Assembly (NCBI GenBank): GCA_024280035.1
Contig: JAJRQV010000031.1
Span: 1 to 51,597 of the forward strand
DNA: 51,597 nucleotides
Reading direction: 5' to 3'
Source of the DNA: Campylobacterales bacterium
GTDB lineage: Bacteria; Campylobacterota; Campylobacteria; Campylobacterales; Sulfurimonadaceae
Part shown: piece after piece, positions 1 through 7,571 of the stretch
How positions within the stretch are numbered: position 1 is the stretch's first letter
How the letters are laid out: the number at the start of each line of letters is the position of its first letter
Position numbers and translations under genes: made by a program
Notes under the pieces: model-generated
What the model was told of the DNA's origin: nothing
The model's input: the letters and a program-made list of their open reading frames with translations, nothing else
Databases searched by the model: none

Positions 1-76
1 TAACATTTGACATCCCTTATTAAGAAGTATAGTAACAAATATCGACTGAATTTATATACATAATACATTAGAGTTG

Positions 77-103
77 TGATCTGGCTACACTTATTAGGAC
101 ACA
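77..103 (+). repeat. Left terminal inverted repeat of the IS
   Basis: The 27 bases are the exact reverse complement of 1383-1409. The outermost bases are TGATCTGG. Matching stops on both sides, which defines the element ends. Confidence 0.93.
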
Positions 104-143
104 AAAATGTTAGAATTTCTAACTACTAATAAGAGGAAGAGAC

Positions 144-452
144 ATGGGCGGATATGGACAAAGATATACCCAGGAATTTAAAGATTCAGCAATACAGTTA
201 GGACTAAATAGTGAAGAGTCAAACCTACAGATAGCAAAAGACTTAGGAATAAGTTCTCAAACATTATATTCTTGGATTCAAAAGTACAAAGAATCACATA
301 ATTTACAAAGTACCGCTAGTAGAGGTTCTTCAAAGAACAAGGAAAGCCTAGAAGAAGAGAATCGTCGTTTACGAAAAGAGCTTTCAAGTGTGAAGAAAGA
401 CAGGGAGATATTAAAAAAGGCAGCCGCGTACTTCGCCAAAGAAACTCTATAA
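144..452 (+). CDS. IS3-family transposase OrfA
   Basis: This 102-residue protein is the DNA-binding subunit of an IS3-type transposase. Its N-terminus (about residues 8-45) has the usual HTH_Tnp_1 pattern, with YTQEFKDSAIQL followed by IAKDLGISSQTLYSWI. A charged coiled-coil or leucine-zipper stretch follows at about 65-95 (ESLEEENRRLRKELSSVKKD). An AGAGGAAGAGAC stretch just upstream of the ATG can act as ribosome binding site. Near its 3' end lies an A-AAA-AAG slippery heptamer that would shift ribosomes into the OrfB frame. The frame is intact. Family assignment is secure; the IS subgroup was not determined. Confidence 0.92.
   Translation: MGGYGQRYTQEFKDSAIQLGLNSEESNLQIAKDLGISSQTLYSWIQKYKESHNLQSTASRGSSKNKESLEEENRRLRKELSSVKKDREILKKAAAYFAKETL
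413..419 (+). promoter_or_regulatory. Programmed -1 frameshift slippery heptamer of the IS
   Basis: The sequence A-AAA-AAG is phased correctly relative to the OrfA codons (TTA AAA AAG). Slipping back one base enters the OrfB frame, which then reads RQRNSIKYAWIKEYS, a typical OrfB beginning. IS3 elements commonly make the OrfAB transposase this way. The site is seen; its use is inferred. Confidence 0.8.
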
Positions 453-1318
453 AGTACGCATGGATTAAAGAGTACAGTCAAATATTTAATATAAAGCGCA
501 TGACCGAGCTTTTAGATGTTTCTCGAAGTTGTTACTATCATTGGCTTCGAGTAGATCATCAAGAGGATCTGCAGCTCAATGAGTTAGTTAAAGATACTTT
601 TATAGGTTCTAGACAAACCTATGGAACACGCCGATTAAAGAAGTAGCTAGAAGGACTTTACGGTTTAGTACTATCAAGAAGACGTATAGGTCATATAATG
701 AAGAAGCTTGGCCTTAATACACGTAATAAACGTAGGTTTAGAGTACTAACTACAGATTCTAACCATAATTATGCCATTGCACCAAATAGGTTAAGACAGG
801 ACTTTTACGCCTCTGCTCCTGATACTATTTATGTTGGAGATATCACCTATATTCCAACACAAGAAGGATGGCTATATTTAGCCACTGTAATTGACTTATA
901 CTCAAAAAAGATTGTTGGTTGGTCTATGGATAAGAATATGACAACAACGCTGGTTAATGATGCTTTATTTATGGCTTTAAAGACAAGGTCACCAAGGGAA
1001 GGTTTAATATGGCATACAGACCGTGGCTCTCAATATGCATCTGATTCACACAGAGTGTTATTAAAAGAATATGGAATTGTTCAGAGTATGAGCCGACGTG
1101 GGAACTGTTATGACAATGCTGTGGCTGAGAGCTTCTTCCACTCTTTAAAAACAGAACTAACACATCATATAAAATTTGAAACAAGGAGCCAGGCCAATCA
1201 AGCTATATTTGAATATATAGAAGTATTTTACAATAGACAGAGGTTGCACTCTAGCAATAATTATTTATCACCTGTTGACTTTGAAAATCAACTGCTACTA
1301 AATAGTATGAGTGCTTAA
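419..1318 (+). pseudogene. IS3-family transposase OrfB, interrupted by an amber codon
   Basis: This is the catalytic half of the transposase, an rve/DDE integrase fold. The -1 frame is open from the slippery site. It reads through a HTH_21-like segment (YYHWLRVDHQEDLQLNELV) and then meets TAG at 644-646, in the context TRRLKK-stop-LEGLYG. The rest is intact to 1318. It contains the DDE residues: the Asp of YVGDITYIPT, the Asp of WHTDRGSQYAS and the Glu of NAVAESFFHSLKTEL. An internal ATG at 698 could start only a truncated protein. Because the catalytic core is otherwise complete, the stop is probably a recent lesion or a base-calling error. Confidence 0.88.
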
Positions 1319-1382
1319 GGTATTAAAAAAGTGTCTCAAATAGTGTTGACAGACCATTGAGGTCTTTGAAGTTATGATGGAA

Positions 1383-1409
1383 TGTGTCCTAATAAGTGTA
1401 GCCAGATCA
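1383..1409 (-). repeat. Right terminal inverted repeat of the IS
   Basis: This is the exact reverse complement of 77-103. Between the OrfB stop and this repeat, a short hairpin (AGACC at 1351-1355, GGTCT at 1361-1365) may stop transcription out of the element. Confidence 0.93.
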
Positions 1410-1542
1410 GAATTGTAGTTGGAATGTCCCCTAAAAAACAGTACTTTTGAATCTAAGTTTATATAAATAGTGAGTTTCAAACTAATATTTAGATGTTTTT
1501 TTATAGAATGTTCTTATATTTTAAAAATTAGAGAGAATAGGT

Positions 1543-1995
1543 ATGTCTAAAGATAAACTAATAAACCTTATACAAGATAATAAAAAGCAATATGCTTCCA
1601 TTATACAAGAACGCATTAACAACTTTAGTTACCGTAGTCAGCGTTATGGACATGTCTTTTCTCTTAGTGTTGCTTTATGTGAAAAAGGCATAGATTTACG
1701 AGGTTATTGTGATTACAAACGTCAAAGTGATGTGTTTATTGTACTTGAAAACAATTTGTGTTGTTTAATTCTTGACTGTACAGACGCAAATAGTGGTGTA
1801 AAAGCAGCCAACAATATGCTGACAAGCTTTCAAAGCCATAACTTTTCTAAGACCTTATATTCTAGTATTATTAGCTCAGATGAGTATCCTGAAAGTGAAA
1901 GAATGATAAATGAACTTTTTTATGTTTTAAAGTATGCGATTGAAAATAATATGGATAATATTGTAGTTGATGCACACTCTATGTTTAAAGACTAA
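1543..1995 (+). CDS. Hypothetical protein with a degenerate GGDEF-like fold
   Basis: This 150-residue protein has no signal peptide or membrane segment. Its spacing recalls a minimal nucleotidyl-cyclase (GGDEF-like) domain. An amphipathic N-terminal helix leads to an R-x-x-R-Y-G-H-x-F-S-L-S-V-A strand where GGDEF proteins have their first beta strand. Then come YKRQSDVFIVLENN, in the position of the GGDEF hairpin but without the signature, and a KAANNMLTSFQ helix. No catalytic or inhibitory-site motif remains, so enzymatic activity is unlikely and a sensory or scaffold role would be inferred. It is convergent with the next gene, whose stop lies five bases away. The gene looks real from length and codon use; the family call is tentative. 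Confidence 0.6.
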   Translation: MSKDKLINLIQDNKKQYASIIQERINNFSYRSQRYGHVFSLSVALCEKGIDLRGYCDYKRQSDVFIVLENNLCCLILDCTDANSGVKAANNMLTSFQSHNFSKTLYSSIISSDEYPESERMINELFYVLKYAIENNMDNIVVDAHSMFKD

Positions 1996-2000
1996 TATTC

Positions 2001-2759
2001 TTATTTCCATGCCTCTTCAAAGCTTTTTTTCTCTAATGCCATCTGTGTAGTAAGTGCCACTAAACCTGCTCTATTCATAATAAGAATCACTTTTTTCGGC
2101 CACTCTTCTTGATAATTAAAAGAGTGTGCTATGCCTCCTATTTTATGAATAAATTCTATATTAGTACTTTTTAAATATAAAACCTCTTCACCCTTGTCTT
2201 GTACTAATTTATCTAACCATAAACGGGCATTAGCAAAAACCTTATTACTTGAATCTTCTCGTATCCATCGCGTTGCAAAATCTTCTAAACACTTATAATG
2301 CGCCTGTGCTTTCTCTTTTTTATGGTACTTAAAATAAGCAAGTTTTGTATCTGTTCCTGCGTAAGGAAGAGGGCGATAATCTCGTTTTAAGCTTTTTGGA
2401 CGTTGTTTATAGTGAAGTAGCTCTTTGGAGTATTTAGATATCTCTTTTTTATCAAAAAGTATAGTTTTTGTACTTTTACACCAGGGTAAAAATAAAGAAG
2501 GAAGTTCTTTGTCTGACTTGTAGGCACCAAGGCTTAAAATATTTCCTGTAATCTGACCTACATAACCACTGTCATAACCCGATTCTAGTCCAGAAATTGC
2601 AAGCAATGCAGCGGGGGGAATATGGTGTTTTTTACTGATGAGTAAAGCACTTGGTGTGAAGTCTTGATAAAACTCTTTAACATGAGAATACTTTCTAAAA
2701 CTGTATTCACTTGCAAACATTGTGTTAATAAGTAAAAATAATATAAGTAAAAATTTCAT
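2001..2759 (-). CDS. Bax-like periplasmic glucosaminidase-domain protein
   Basis: This 252-residue protein begins with a clear signal peptide (MKFLLILFLLINTMFA). The mature part resembles the glucosaminidase family (PF01832, Bax/FlgJ C-terminal type), which cleaves glycan strands of peptidoglycan. Visible features are HIPPAALLAISGLESGY, with a candidate catalytic Glu, then QITGNILSLGAYK, and later YFKYHKKEKAQAHYKCLEDF. It probably acts in the periplasm on cell-wall turnover. It has no Shine-Dalgarno sequence. A TATACT box sits exactly six bases before the ATG, suggesting a leaderless transcript. The N-acetylglucosaminidase activity is a family inference. Confidence 0.75.
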   Translation of the reverse strand: MKFLLILFLLINTMFASEYSFRKYSHVKEFYQDFTPSALLISKKHHIPPAALLAISGLESGYDSGYVGQITGNILSLGAYKSDKELPSLFLPWCKSTKTILFDKKEISKYSKELLHYKQRPKSLKRDYRPLPYAGTDTKLAYFKYHKKEKAQAHYKCLEDFATRWIREDSSNKVFANARLWLDKLVQDKGEEVLYLKSTNIEFIHKIGGIAHSFNYQEEWPKKVILIMNRAGLVALTTQMALEKKSFEEAWK

Positions 2760-2765
2760 AACTAG

Positions 2766-2771
2766 AGTATA
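2766..2771 (-). promoter_or_regulatory. -10 box (TATACT) six bases before an ATG
   Basis: Read on the minus strand, TATACT is followed by six bases and the ATG at 2759. Initiation seven bases after the hexamer would fall on the A of ATG. No convincing -35 is present, which is common in Campylobacterota. Confidence 0.55.
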
Positions 2772-2882
2772 ACAAAATTTAAGAAACCTTGAGTAGTTAG
2801 TTAATTTTATTGTTTATATTTAAAATGTCACCAAATTGTAATTTTTACTTGTTATGATAATTAAAAATAACAGGATATTATC

Positions 2883-3392
2883 ATGAAACTCTTTTTTATT
2901 CTTCTTTTTTTTTCAATCTCGATTTTTGCAAATGAACATCGTATTTTAGTAAGTGGATTTACGAAACATGAACACTCTCATGATAAAGATGCAGAGAGGT
3001 ATAATGAGGAAAACTGGGGAGCAGGGTATGAGTTTACAAACTTTAAGAAGTATGGAGAGCTATATTTTGCAGGAAACTTTACTGTTTTAAAGGATTCTTA
3101 TTCTGATGCACAATTTACCTTGTCAGCCTCACCTAATGTCCGGTATAAAATTCACGGGGGCTTAGATGTGTCTATTGGTGTGGCTGCTTTTTTAATGTGG
3201 AAAAAAGATACTTATAAATCTGGAGTAAGTTCAGATGAGGCAAAATATGGTTTACTTCCGAGTGTAGCCCCTTTAGCTTCTTTATATTACCAAAGATTTT
3301 CTGTGAATTTAGCCTATGTTCCCACAATGAAACTGGGAAGTATTGATGTTGTAGGGTTTGGCATTGTCTATTTTGGATGGAAATTTAATTAA
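2883..3392 (+). CDS. pagP: PagP-like lipid A palmitoyltransferase
   Basis: This 169-residue protein has a signal peptide (MKLFFILLFFSISIFA) and a mature part sized like an 8-stranded outer-membrane barrel. It shares the landmarks of E. coli PagP, which moves palmitate from phospholipid to lipid A. DKDAERYNEENWGAGY matches the DKEKTDRYNERPWGGG region. KDSY matches the catalytic KDSW Asp-Ser pair. LLPSVAPLASLYY matches LLPLASVGY, and LAYVPT matches MTYIPG. A His in FTKHEHS sits where the catalytic His is expected, about ten residues before RYN. It ends with an alternating barrel strand (YFGWKFN). An AGGA Shine-Dalgarno precedes the ATG. The call rests on motif comparison from memory. Confidence 0.72.
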   Translation: MKLFFILLFFSISIFANEHRILVSGFTKHEHSHDKDAERYNEENWGAGYEFTNFKKYGELYFAGNFTVLKDSYSDAQFTLSASPNVRYKIHGGLDVSIGVAAFLMWKKDTYKSGVSSDEAKYGLLPSVAPLASLYYQRFSVNLAYVPTMKLGSIDVVGFGIVYFGWKFN

Positions 3393-3428
3393 TTATTGAT
3401 GAATAAAGTCTTTGTTATACTTTATTGG

Positions 3429-3434
3429 TATAAT
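3429..3434 (+). promoter_or_regulatory. Candidate -10 box (TATAAT) for galU
   Basis: TATAAT lies 28 bases before the galU ATG in the context TTGGTATAATTCG. It would give a leader of about 20 bases carrying the GGGG ribosome binding site. Confidence 0.5.
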
Positions 3435-3462
3435 TCGTTAAATATTAATTTTGGGGTTTATA

Positions 3463-4311
3463 ATGATTAAAAAATGTCTATTTCCAGCTGCGGGTTATGG
3501 TACTCGTTTTCTTCCTGCGACTAAGGCAATGCCAAAAGAGATGCTTCCTGTTTTAACACGTCCTTTGATTGAGTATGGGGTTGAAGAAGCGGTTCAAGCA
3601 GGTATGAATACTATGGCTATTGTTACGGGTCGTGGAAAACGTTCTATTGAAGATCATTTTGATATCTCGTATGAACTTGAGCATCAGATTAAAGGGACAT
3701 CTAAAGAGCCTCTTTTAAATAGTATTCGTTCTCTTATTAATCAATGTACATTCTCATATACACGTCAAGTTGAAATGAAAGGCTTAGGGCATGCTATTTT
3801 AACAGGTGAAACACTTATTGGAAATGAGCCTTTTGCTGTTGTTCTTGCAGATGACTTATGTGATGGAAATTCGCATGGTGGTGTTCTTTCTCAGATGGTT
3901 AAATTGTATGAAAAATATCAATGTTGTATTGTTGCTATTGAAGAAGTACCTAAAGAAGAGACCAATAAGTATGGTGTAATAGCAGGTAATGAGATAGACA
4001 AAGATGTTTTTATGGTAACAGACATGGTAGAAAAACCAGATCCTAAAGATGCCCCATCAAACCTTGCAATTATTGGTCGTTATATCTTAACACCAGATAT
4101 TTTTGATGTTATCCGTGAAACAAAACCGGGTAAGGGTGGAGAGATTCAAATTACGGATGCTCTTCTTACTCAGGCTAAAAAAGGCATGGTTGTTGCCTAT
4201 AAATTTAAGGGTGAAAGATTTGATTGTGGCTCTGTTGATGGTTTTGTAAAAGCAACAAACTATTTTTACGATAAGTCTAAGCAAACTTCAAAAGCCGAAA
4301 AGAAGAAGTAA
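3463..4311 (+). CDS. galU: UTP--glucose-1-phosphate uridylyltransferase
   Basis: This 282-residue enzyme makes UDP-glucose from UTP and glucose 1-phosphate for surface polysaccharide and LPS synthesis. The nucleotidyltransferase signature GYGTRFLPATKAMPKEML is at about residues 10-27. VLADDLCDG carries the metal-binding Asp, VTDMVEKP and GGEIQITDAL are typical GalU segments, and GERFDCGS lies near the end. The ATG at 3463 is preferred over an in-frame TTG at 3451 because a GGGG ribosome binding site lies just before it and the protein then begins MIKKCLFPAAG. The last 71 bases of the gene are repeated downstream. A bidirectional terminator separates it from the B12 operon. Confidence 0.95.
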   Translation: MIKKCLFPAAGYGTRFLPATKAMPKEMLPVLTRPLIEYGVEEAVQAGMNTMAIVTGRGKRSIEDHFDISYELEHQIKGTSKEPLLNSIRSLINQCTFSYTRQVEMKGLGHAILTGETLIGNEPFAVVLADDLCDGNSHGGVLSQMVKLYEKYQCCIVAIEEVPKEETNKYGVIAGNEIDKDVFMVTDMVEKPDPKDAPSNLAIIGRYILTPDIFDVIRETKPGKGGEIQITDALLTQAKKGMVVAYKFKGERFDCGSVDGFVKATNYFYDKSKQTSKAEKKK

Positions 4312-4430
4312 TTTTCTAGAAACATCGCTTTGCGACCGCCACGGCTTGTTTTGTAAAAGCAACAAACTATTTTTACGATAAGTCTAAGCAAACTTCAAAA
4401 GCCGAAAAGAAGAAGTAATTTTCTAGAAAC
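4241..4430 (+). repeat. Partial tandem duplication of the galU 3' end
   Basis: Bases 4241-4323 recur without mismatch at 4348-4430, giving an 83-bp repeat with a 107-bp period. The first copy includes the last 23 codons and the stop of galU; the second is non-coding. The 24-bp spacer (4324-4347) is part of a REP-like element. After the second copy, TACTTTTACGATAA at 4431-4444 resembles a third, mutated fragment. Confidence 0.95.
4319..4352 (-). repeat. REP-like dispersed repeat, copy C
   Basis: On the minus strand this reads AAAACAAGCCGTGGCGGT, then CGC-AAA-GCG, then ATGTTTC. The first arm is identical to the two copies at 30196-30271. The internal short palindrome differs in sequence but keeps its symmetry (TCGC-AAA-GCGA). 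Confidence 0.75.
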
Positions 4431-4453
4431 TACTTTTACGATAAAACAATACA

Positions 4454-4480
4454 AATAAAGAGTTCTTATAGCTCTTTATT
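4454..4480. terminator. Bidirectional hairpin between galU and btuC
   Basis: AATAAAGAG (4454-4462) pairs perfectly with CTCTTTATT (4472-4480) around a 9-base loop. The A-rich and T-rich flanks allow it to stop both galU and the minus-strand B12 operon, whose last gene ends at 4516. Confidence 0.75.
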
Positions 4481-4515
4481 CTTCCTCCCTGCAATACCTT
4501 TCTTGAGGTCTGAGT

Positions 4516-5478
4516 TTAGTATTTCTGCTTGGCAATAATAAGATAAATAAAAAATGGACCACCAATAAGTGCTGTAACTACACCAATAGGAATCTCCGAT
4601 CCTGTTGAGATAAGACGTGTTAGAGTATCACAGGCTAAAAGAAAAAAACCTCCCATAAAAAAGACAGGAAAAATAAGTGTACTTACTGGTTTTTGATAAA
4701 TTTTTCTTACCATATGAGGAATGATAAGACCAATAAAACCAATAGGCCCTGTTAGGCTTACTAAGACCCCTATTGCTAAGGAACTCACTCCTAAGAATAG
4801 GTATGTTAGTCTTTTTGTATTTACACCCTTTAAGGCAGCTTGTTCATCTGAAATAGATAAGAGTTGTAACTCAAATCGTTTGAGATACAAAAGAGTGAGG
4901 AAAAGGGCTGAAAAAATGGAAATAGTAAGAAGACTCTTATATCCAACTATGGATAAACTTCCCATAGTAAAACGCATAATAGTAGCTGTTTCTGTAAAAG
5001 AACTGAGGTAAAAAATAACCATTAAGGCTGAGGTATAAAAGAAGGAGAGCGCAATGCCTAAAAGCAGAAGAGACTCTTGTTCAGCCTTTTTGAGGTAACG
5101 TGAAAGTACAATTAAAAGTATGACTGTTGAAAAAGCGCCAAGGAAACCAAAAAGAGAAACCGCTGAAAGTCCAAAAACAAGTGTTAACCCCAGTTTAATG
5201 GAGATGCCTGCACCTAAAACAGCACCGCCTGAAACGCCTAGGGTAAAAGGTGTCATTAAAGAGTTTCTAAAAAGGGTCTGAAAAAGTAGCCCTGCTAAAG
5301 CTAAGGTTCCCCCGACTACAAAAGCGAGCAAAATACGAGGTAAACGAAGTTCCAAAAAGATTCTTTGTGAAAGAGAGTTGGCTTCAAAAATGGTATTAAA
5401 ATCAAGACTAACTGTGCCAGCAAAAGGTGACAAAAGAGTGAATATGAAAAGAATAATCCATATATATGTTTTATTCAT
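4516..5478 (-). CDS. btuC: Cobalamin ABC transporter permease, BtuC/FecCD family
   Basis: This highly hydrophobic protein of about 320 residues has 9-10 predicted membrane spans, typical of the FecCD/BtuC permeases that import vitamin B12 or siderophores. Family features include RLPRILLAFVVGGTLALAGL near residue 45, LGVSGGAVLGA, and GPIGFIGLIIPHMVRKI in the cytoplasmic coupling region. An ATG at 5478 is chosen over the upstream TTG at 5490; it overlaps the btuD stop by eight bases. It is the last gene of the operon and is followed by a hairpin. The B12 substrate is inferred from the cob genes upstream; iron-chelate permeases look the same. Confidence 0.85.
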   Translation of the reverse strand: MNKTYIWIILFIFTLLSPFAGTVSLDFNTIFEANSLSQRIFLELRLPRILLAFVVGGTLALAGLLFQTLFRNSLMTPFTLGVSGGAVLGAGISIKLGLTLVFGLSAVSLFGFLGAFSTVILLIVLSRYLKKAEQESLLLLGIALSFFYTSALMVIFYLSSFTETATIMRFTMGSLSIVGYKSLLTISIFSALFLTLLYLKRFELQLLSISDEQAALKGVNTKRLTYLFLGVSSLAIGVLVSLTGPIGFIGLIIPHMVRKIYQKPVSTLIFPVFFMGGFFLLACDTLTRLISTGSEIPIGVVTALIGGPFFIYLIIAKQKY

Positions 5479-6205
5479 AATCAAGCTCAAAAAAACTACT
5501 ATTTTCTTTAAAATTTACTCCATAAGCCTTTGAAAGTTGTTCTATTTTAAAGAAGTTTTTTTCATATAAGGTTGCTTTTTTATCATGAAGAAATAAGACA
5601 GGATCATTAAAATATGAAGCGAGTTGAATATCATGAGTAATTAAAATTGTTATAAAAGAGTTACGAAGTTTTTTTAACTCCTGTACAAAAAGAGTTGTAT
5701 TTTTAGGATCAAGGTTATATGTGGGCTCATCAAAGATTAGTATATTGCTTTTTTGGGCTAAGGCTTGGGCAATAAGAACAAGCTGTTGCTGTCCAGAACT
5801 AAGCTCATGCAGTCTAAAAGAGACTAAGTTAGAAATTGAGAGTTCAGCTAAAATTTCTTTTACAATCTCTTTATCAAGTATACTGTAGTTTTTAAATGAA
5901 GCCTTGTAGGGGTAACGCCCCAAAAGTACAAACTCTTCAACCGTGGTAAACTGTTCAAAACTTTCCATTTTTGAGGGAATATAAGCTATTTTTTTAGCCC
6001 TTTCAATAGCAGGAATAGAAAAAAGTTCATAATTGTCTATTTGAATAGAACCTTCATAAGGTAAGAGACCACAAAGTGCTTTGGCAAGGGTGCTTTTACC
6101 ACTTCCATTTGAACCTAAAATACAAAGATGCTGTTTAATATCAACGTTAATGTTTTTTAAGATCATTGTTTTATCATAAGCAATATAAAGATTAGAAACT
6201 CTCAT
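5471..6205 (-). CDS. btuD: Cobalamin ABC transporter ATP-binding protein
   Basis: This 244-residue ATPase powers the BtuC permease. Walker A is GSNGSGKST (about residues 33-41), the ABC signature is LSSGQQQ (about 134-140) and Walker B is ILIFDEPT (about 154-161). The H-loop His is in ILITHDI. The start ATG overlaps the btuF stop by four bases (ATGA), which implies translational coupling. The C-terminal extension after residue 200 is typical of FecE/BtuD-like subunits. Substrate is inferred from context. Confidence 0.87.
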   Translation of the reverse strand: MRVSNLYIAYDKTMILKNINVDIKQHLCILGSNGSGKSTLAKALCGLLPYEGSIQIDNYELFSIPAIERAKKIAYIPSKMESFEQFTTVEEFVLLGRYPYKASFKNYSILDKEIVKEILAELSISNLVSFRLHELSSGQQQLVLIAQALAQKSNILIFDEPTYNLDPKNTTLFVQELKKLRNSFITILITHDIQLASYFNDPVLFLHDKKATLYEKNFFKIEQLSKAYGVNFKENSSFFELDYE

Positions 6206-7008
6206 AAAGATAGAACCTCACAAATATCTGTAATAGTCTGTGCAACACGATGAGAATGGATAGAAAGATAGTCTTTATTCATTATGTAAATCTTTTTATT
6301 TTTAGCTGCATTTATGGGGATATTGTACCAAAGTTCTTTAGCTTTTTGAAAGTTTACTTGACCATCGGTTGCATGATGATAAAGGAGGATAACCTTATCC
6401 GGATTAGCCTGTATAAGACCTTCATAATGTAAAACAGGTTGGGATAATAACCTAGCTGTATAAGCATTTTGTGCTCCACATGCTTTAATAATATCTTCAT
6501 AAAATATATTATGCCCAGCTACATAAAAACCTCGGTGCATATCTAAAGAGAGCCCATATACGATAAGAACTTTTTCGTGAGTACTTTTTTTCTTAGGAGC
6601 ATTCATAAGGGCTTCTTTTATAGGTCGTAAGAGGGGATTAGGGTCTGCGTGTAAGGCTTTTGCAATTTTAGAAATAGAGTGTTCTATACTGTGTAGAGTA
6701 CTAAACTCTACGGTTAAGGTCTTAATTCCGAGTTTATTGAGCTGAGTAAGTGTTTTTTCATAATGCTGTTGACCTATAACGAGGCTGGGATTAAGTGAAA
6801 ATATTTTTTCTAAAGAGGGGTTTACATAAGCTCCCACCTTAGTGATTTTTTGAACCTCTTTAGGATACGATGCATATTCACTGACACCTACAAGTTCATC
6901 TCCTTTGTTTAAGGCAAAAACAATTTCACTAATGGCTGGAGATAAGGCAATAATACGCTCTTGAGAAATTAGAAAAAGAGGAAAAATAAGTAAGAGCATC
7001 AGACGCAT
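6202..7008 (-). CDS. btuF: Periplasmic cobalamin-binding protein, BtuF-like
   Basis: This solute-binding protein of about 268 residues delivers B12 to BtuCD. The signal sequence MRLMLLLIFPLFLIS precedes RIIALSPAISEIVFAL, the usual beginning of class III (BtuF/FhuD) binding proteins. YPKEVQKITKVGAYVNPSLEKIFSLNPSLVI follows in pieces as the standard first lobe. The start at 7008 is preferred over 7029 because a GGAG box lies seven bases before it and the signal peptide then begins cleanly. It overlaps the cobC stop by ten bases. A possible lipobox is absent, so the protein is probably soluble. Confidence 0.85.
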   Translation of the reverse strand: MRLMLLLIFPLFLISQERIIALSPAISEIVFALNKGDELVGVSEYASYPKEVQKITKVGAYVNPSLEKIFSLNPSLVIGQQHYEKTLTQLNKLGIKTLTVEFSTLHSIEHSISKIAKALHADPNPLLRPIKEALMNAPKKKSTHEKVLIVYGLSLDMHRGFYVAGHNIFYEDIIKACGAQNAYTARLLSQPVLHYEGLIQANPDKVILLYHHATDGQVNFQKAKELWYNIPINAAKNKKIYIMNKDYLSIHSHRVAQTITDICEVLSL

Positions 7009-7571
7009 TTTAAGTCTCCAAATTTCCATGTTTGTGTATCTAAAGTAATATAGTTTGCATAAGCAAAAGGTTCACTAAAGGCTTCTTCTAAGCTAATTTT
7101 ATTTATTAAATGCAGTAAAACACGAATCACACCAGCATGGGTCATTACTAAAATATTTCCAGAAGAACATGCCGGTAAAAAATCTTTAAAAAAAATCTTC
7201 ACACGTTTTATATAAGCAGAATACTCTTCTCCATCAAGTGCTGTAATCCATTGTTCAAAGTTTTCATATGTAAAAGATTCCATTTCAATAATTTCATCAA
7301 AACTTTTTCCCTCATGCTTTCCCCACGATTTTCCTCTTAAGGATTGGGTATAAACAGGCGATAAGTTTCCTAAATCAAAAGGGTCTAAGGTCTCTTTACA
7401 GCGTTGAAGATCAGAGCAAAAAACAGCATCAAAGTACTCTTTTTTAAAGTGCTTAGCTAACTGTTGTGCCTCTTCTTTCCCTTTTTGTGATAAAGAGATA
7501 TTTATATGCCCATTATAACGTTTATGATAAGCCTCCTGAACCTCTGCATGGCGTACTAAGGTAATTAACAT
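6999..7571 (-). CDS. cobC: Alpha-ribazole phosphatase, histidine phosphatase family
   Basis: This 190-residue member of the phosphoglycerate-mutase-like family is predicted to dephosphorylate alpha-ribazole 5'-phosphate or cobalamin 5'-phosphate in nucleotide-loop assembly. The catalytic His is in LVRHAE (residues 5-10; many relatives have RHGE). RYNGHINISLSQKGKEEA follows, with CSDLQRCKET carrying the second Arg and VMTHAGVIRVLL the second His. It sits between cobS and btuF with overlaps on both sides, which supports the pathway role over general phosphoglycerate mutase activity. Confidence 0.83.
   Translation of the reverse strand: MLITLVRHAEVQEAYHKRYNGHINISLSQKGKEEAQQLAKHFKKEYFDAVFCSDLQRCKETLDPFDLGNLSPVYTQSLRGKSWGKHEGKSFDEIIEMESFTYENFEQWITALDGEEYSAYIKRVKIFFKDFLPACSSGNILVMTHAGVIRVLLHLINKISLEEAFSEPFAYANYITLDTQTWKFGDLKCV

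Larger units (their letters stand above)
77..1409 (+). mobile_element. IS3-family insertion sequence, about 1333 bp, decayed
   Basis: The element is bounded by perfect 27-bp terminal inverted repeats (77-103 and 1383-1409) that begin TG and end CA, as in IS3-family elements. It holds the usual two-frame transposase: OrfA with a helix-turn-helix and leucine-zipper region, and OrfB with a DDE integrase core in the -1 frame. An in-frame TAG at 644-646 interrupts OrfB, so the copy is probably inactive unless supplied in trans. No perfect target duplication is visible. The flanking hexamers GAGTTG (71-76) and GAATTG (1410-1415) match at five of six positions and may be a worn duplication. Confidence 0.93.

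Noticed and set aside
969-1184. Minus-strand 71-codon ORF inside the transposase
   Set aside because: It is a shadow of the conserved DDE domain on the other strand, with no ribosome binding site.
1410-1480. Second IS end next to the right repeat (GGAATGTCCCCTAA)
   Set aside because: It weakly echoes GGAATGTGTCCTAA inside the IS, but there is no matching partner or second transposase nearby.
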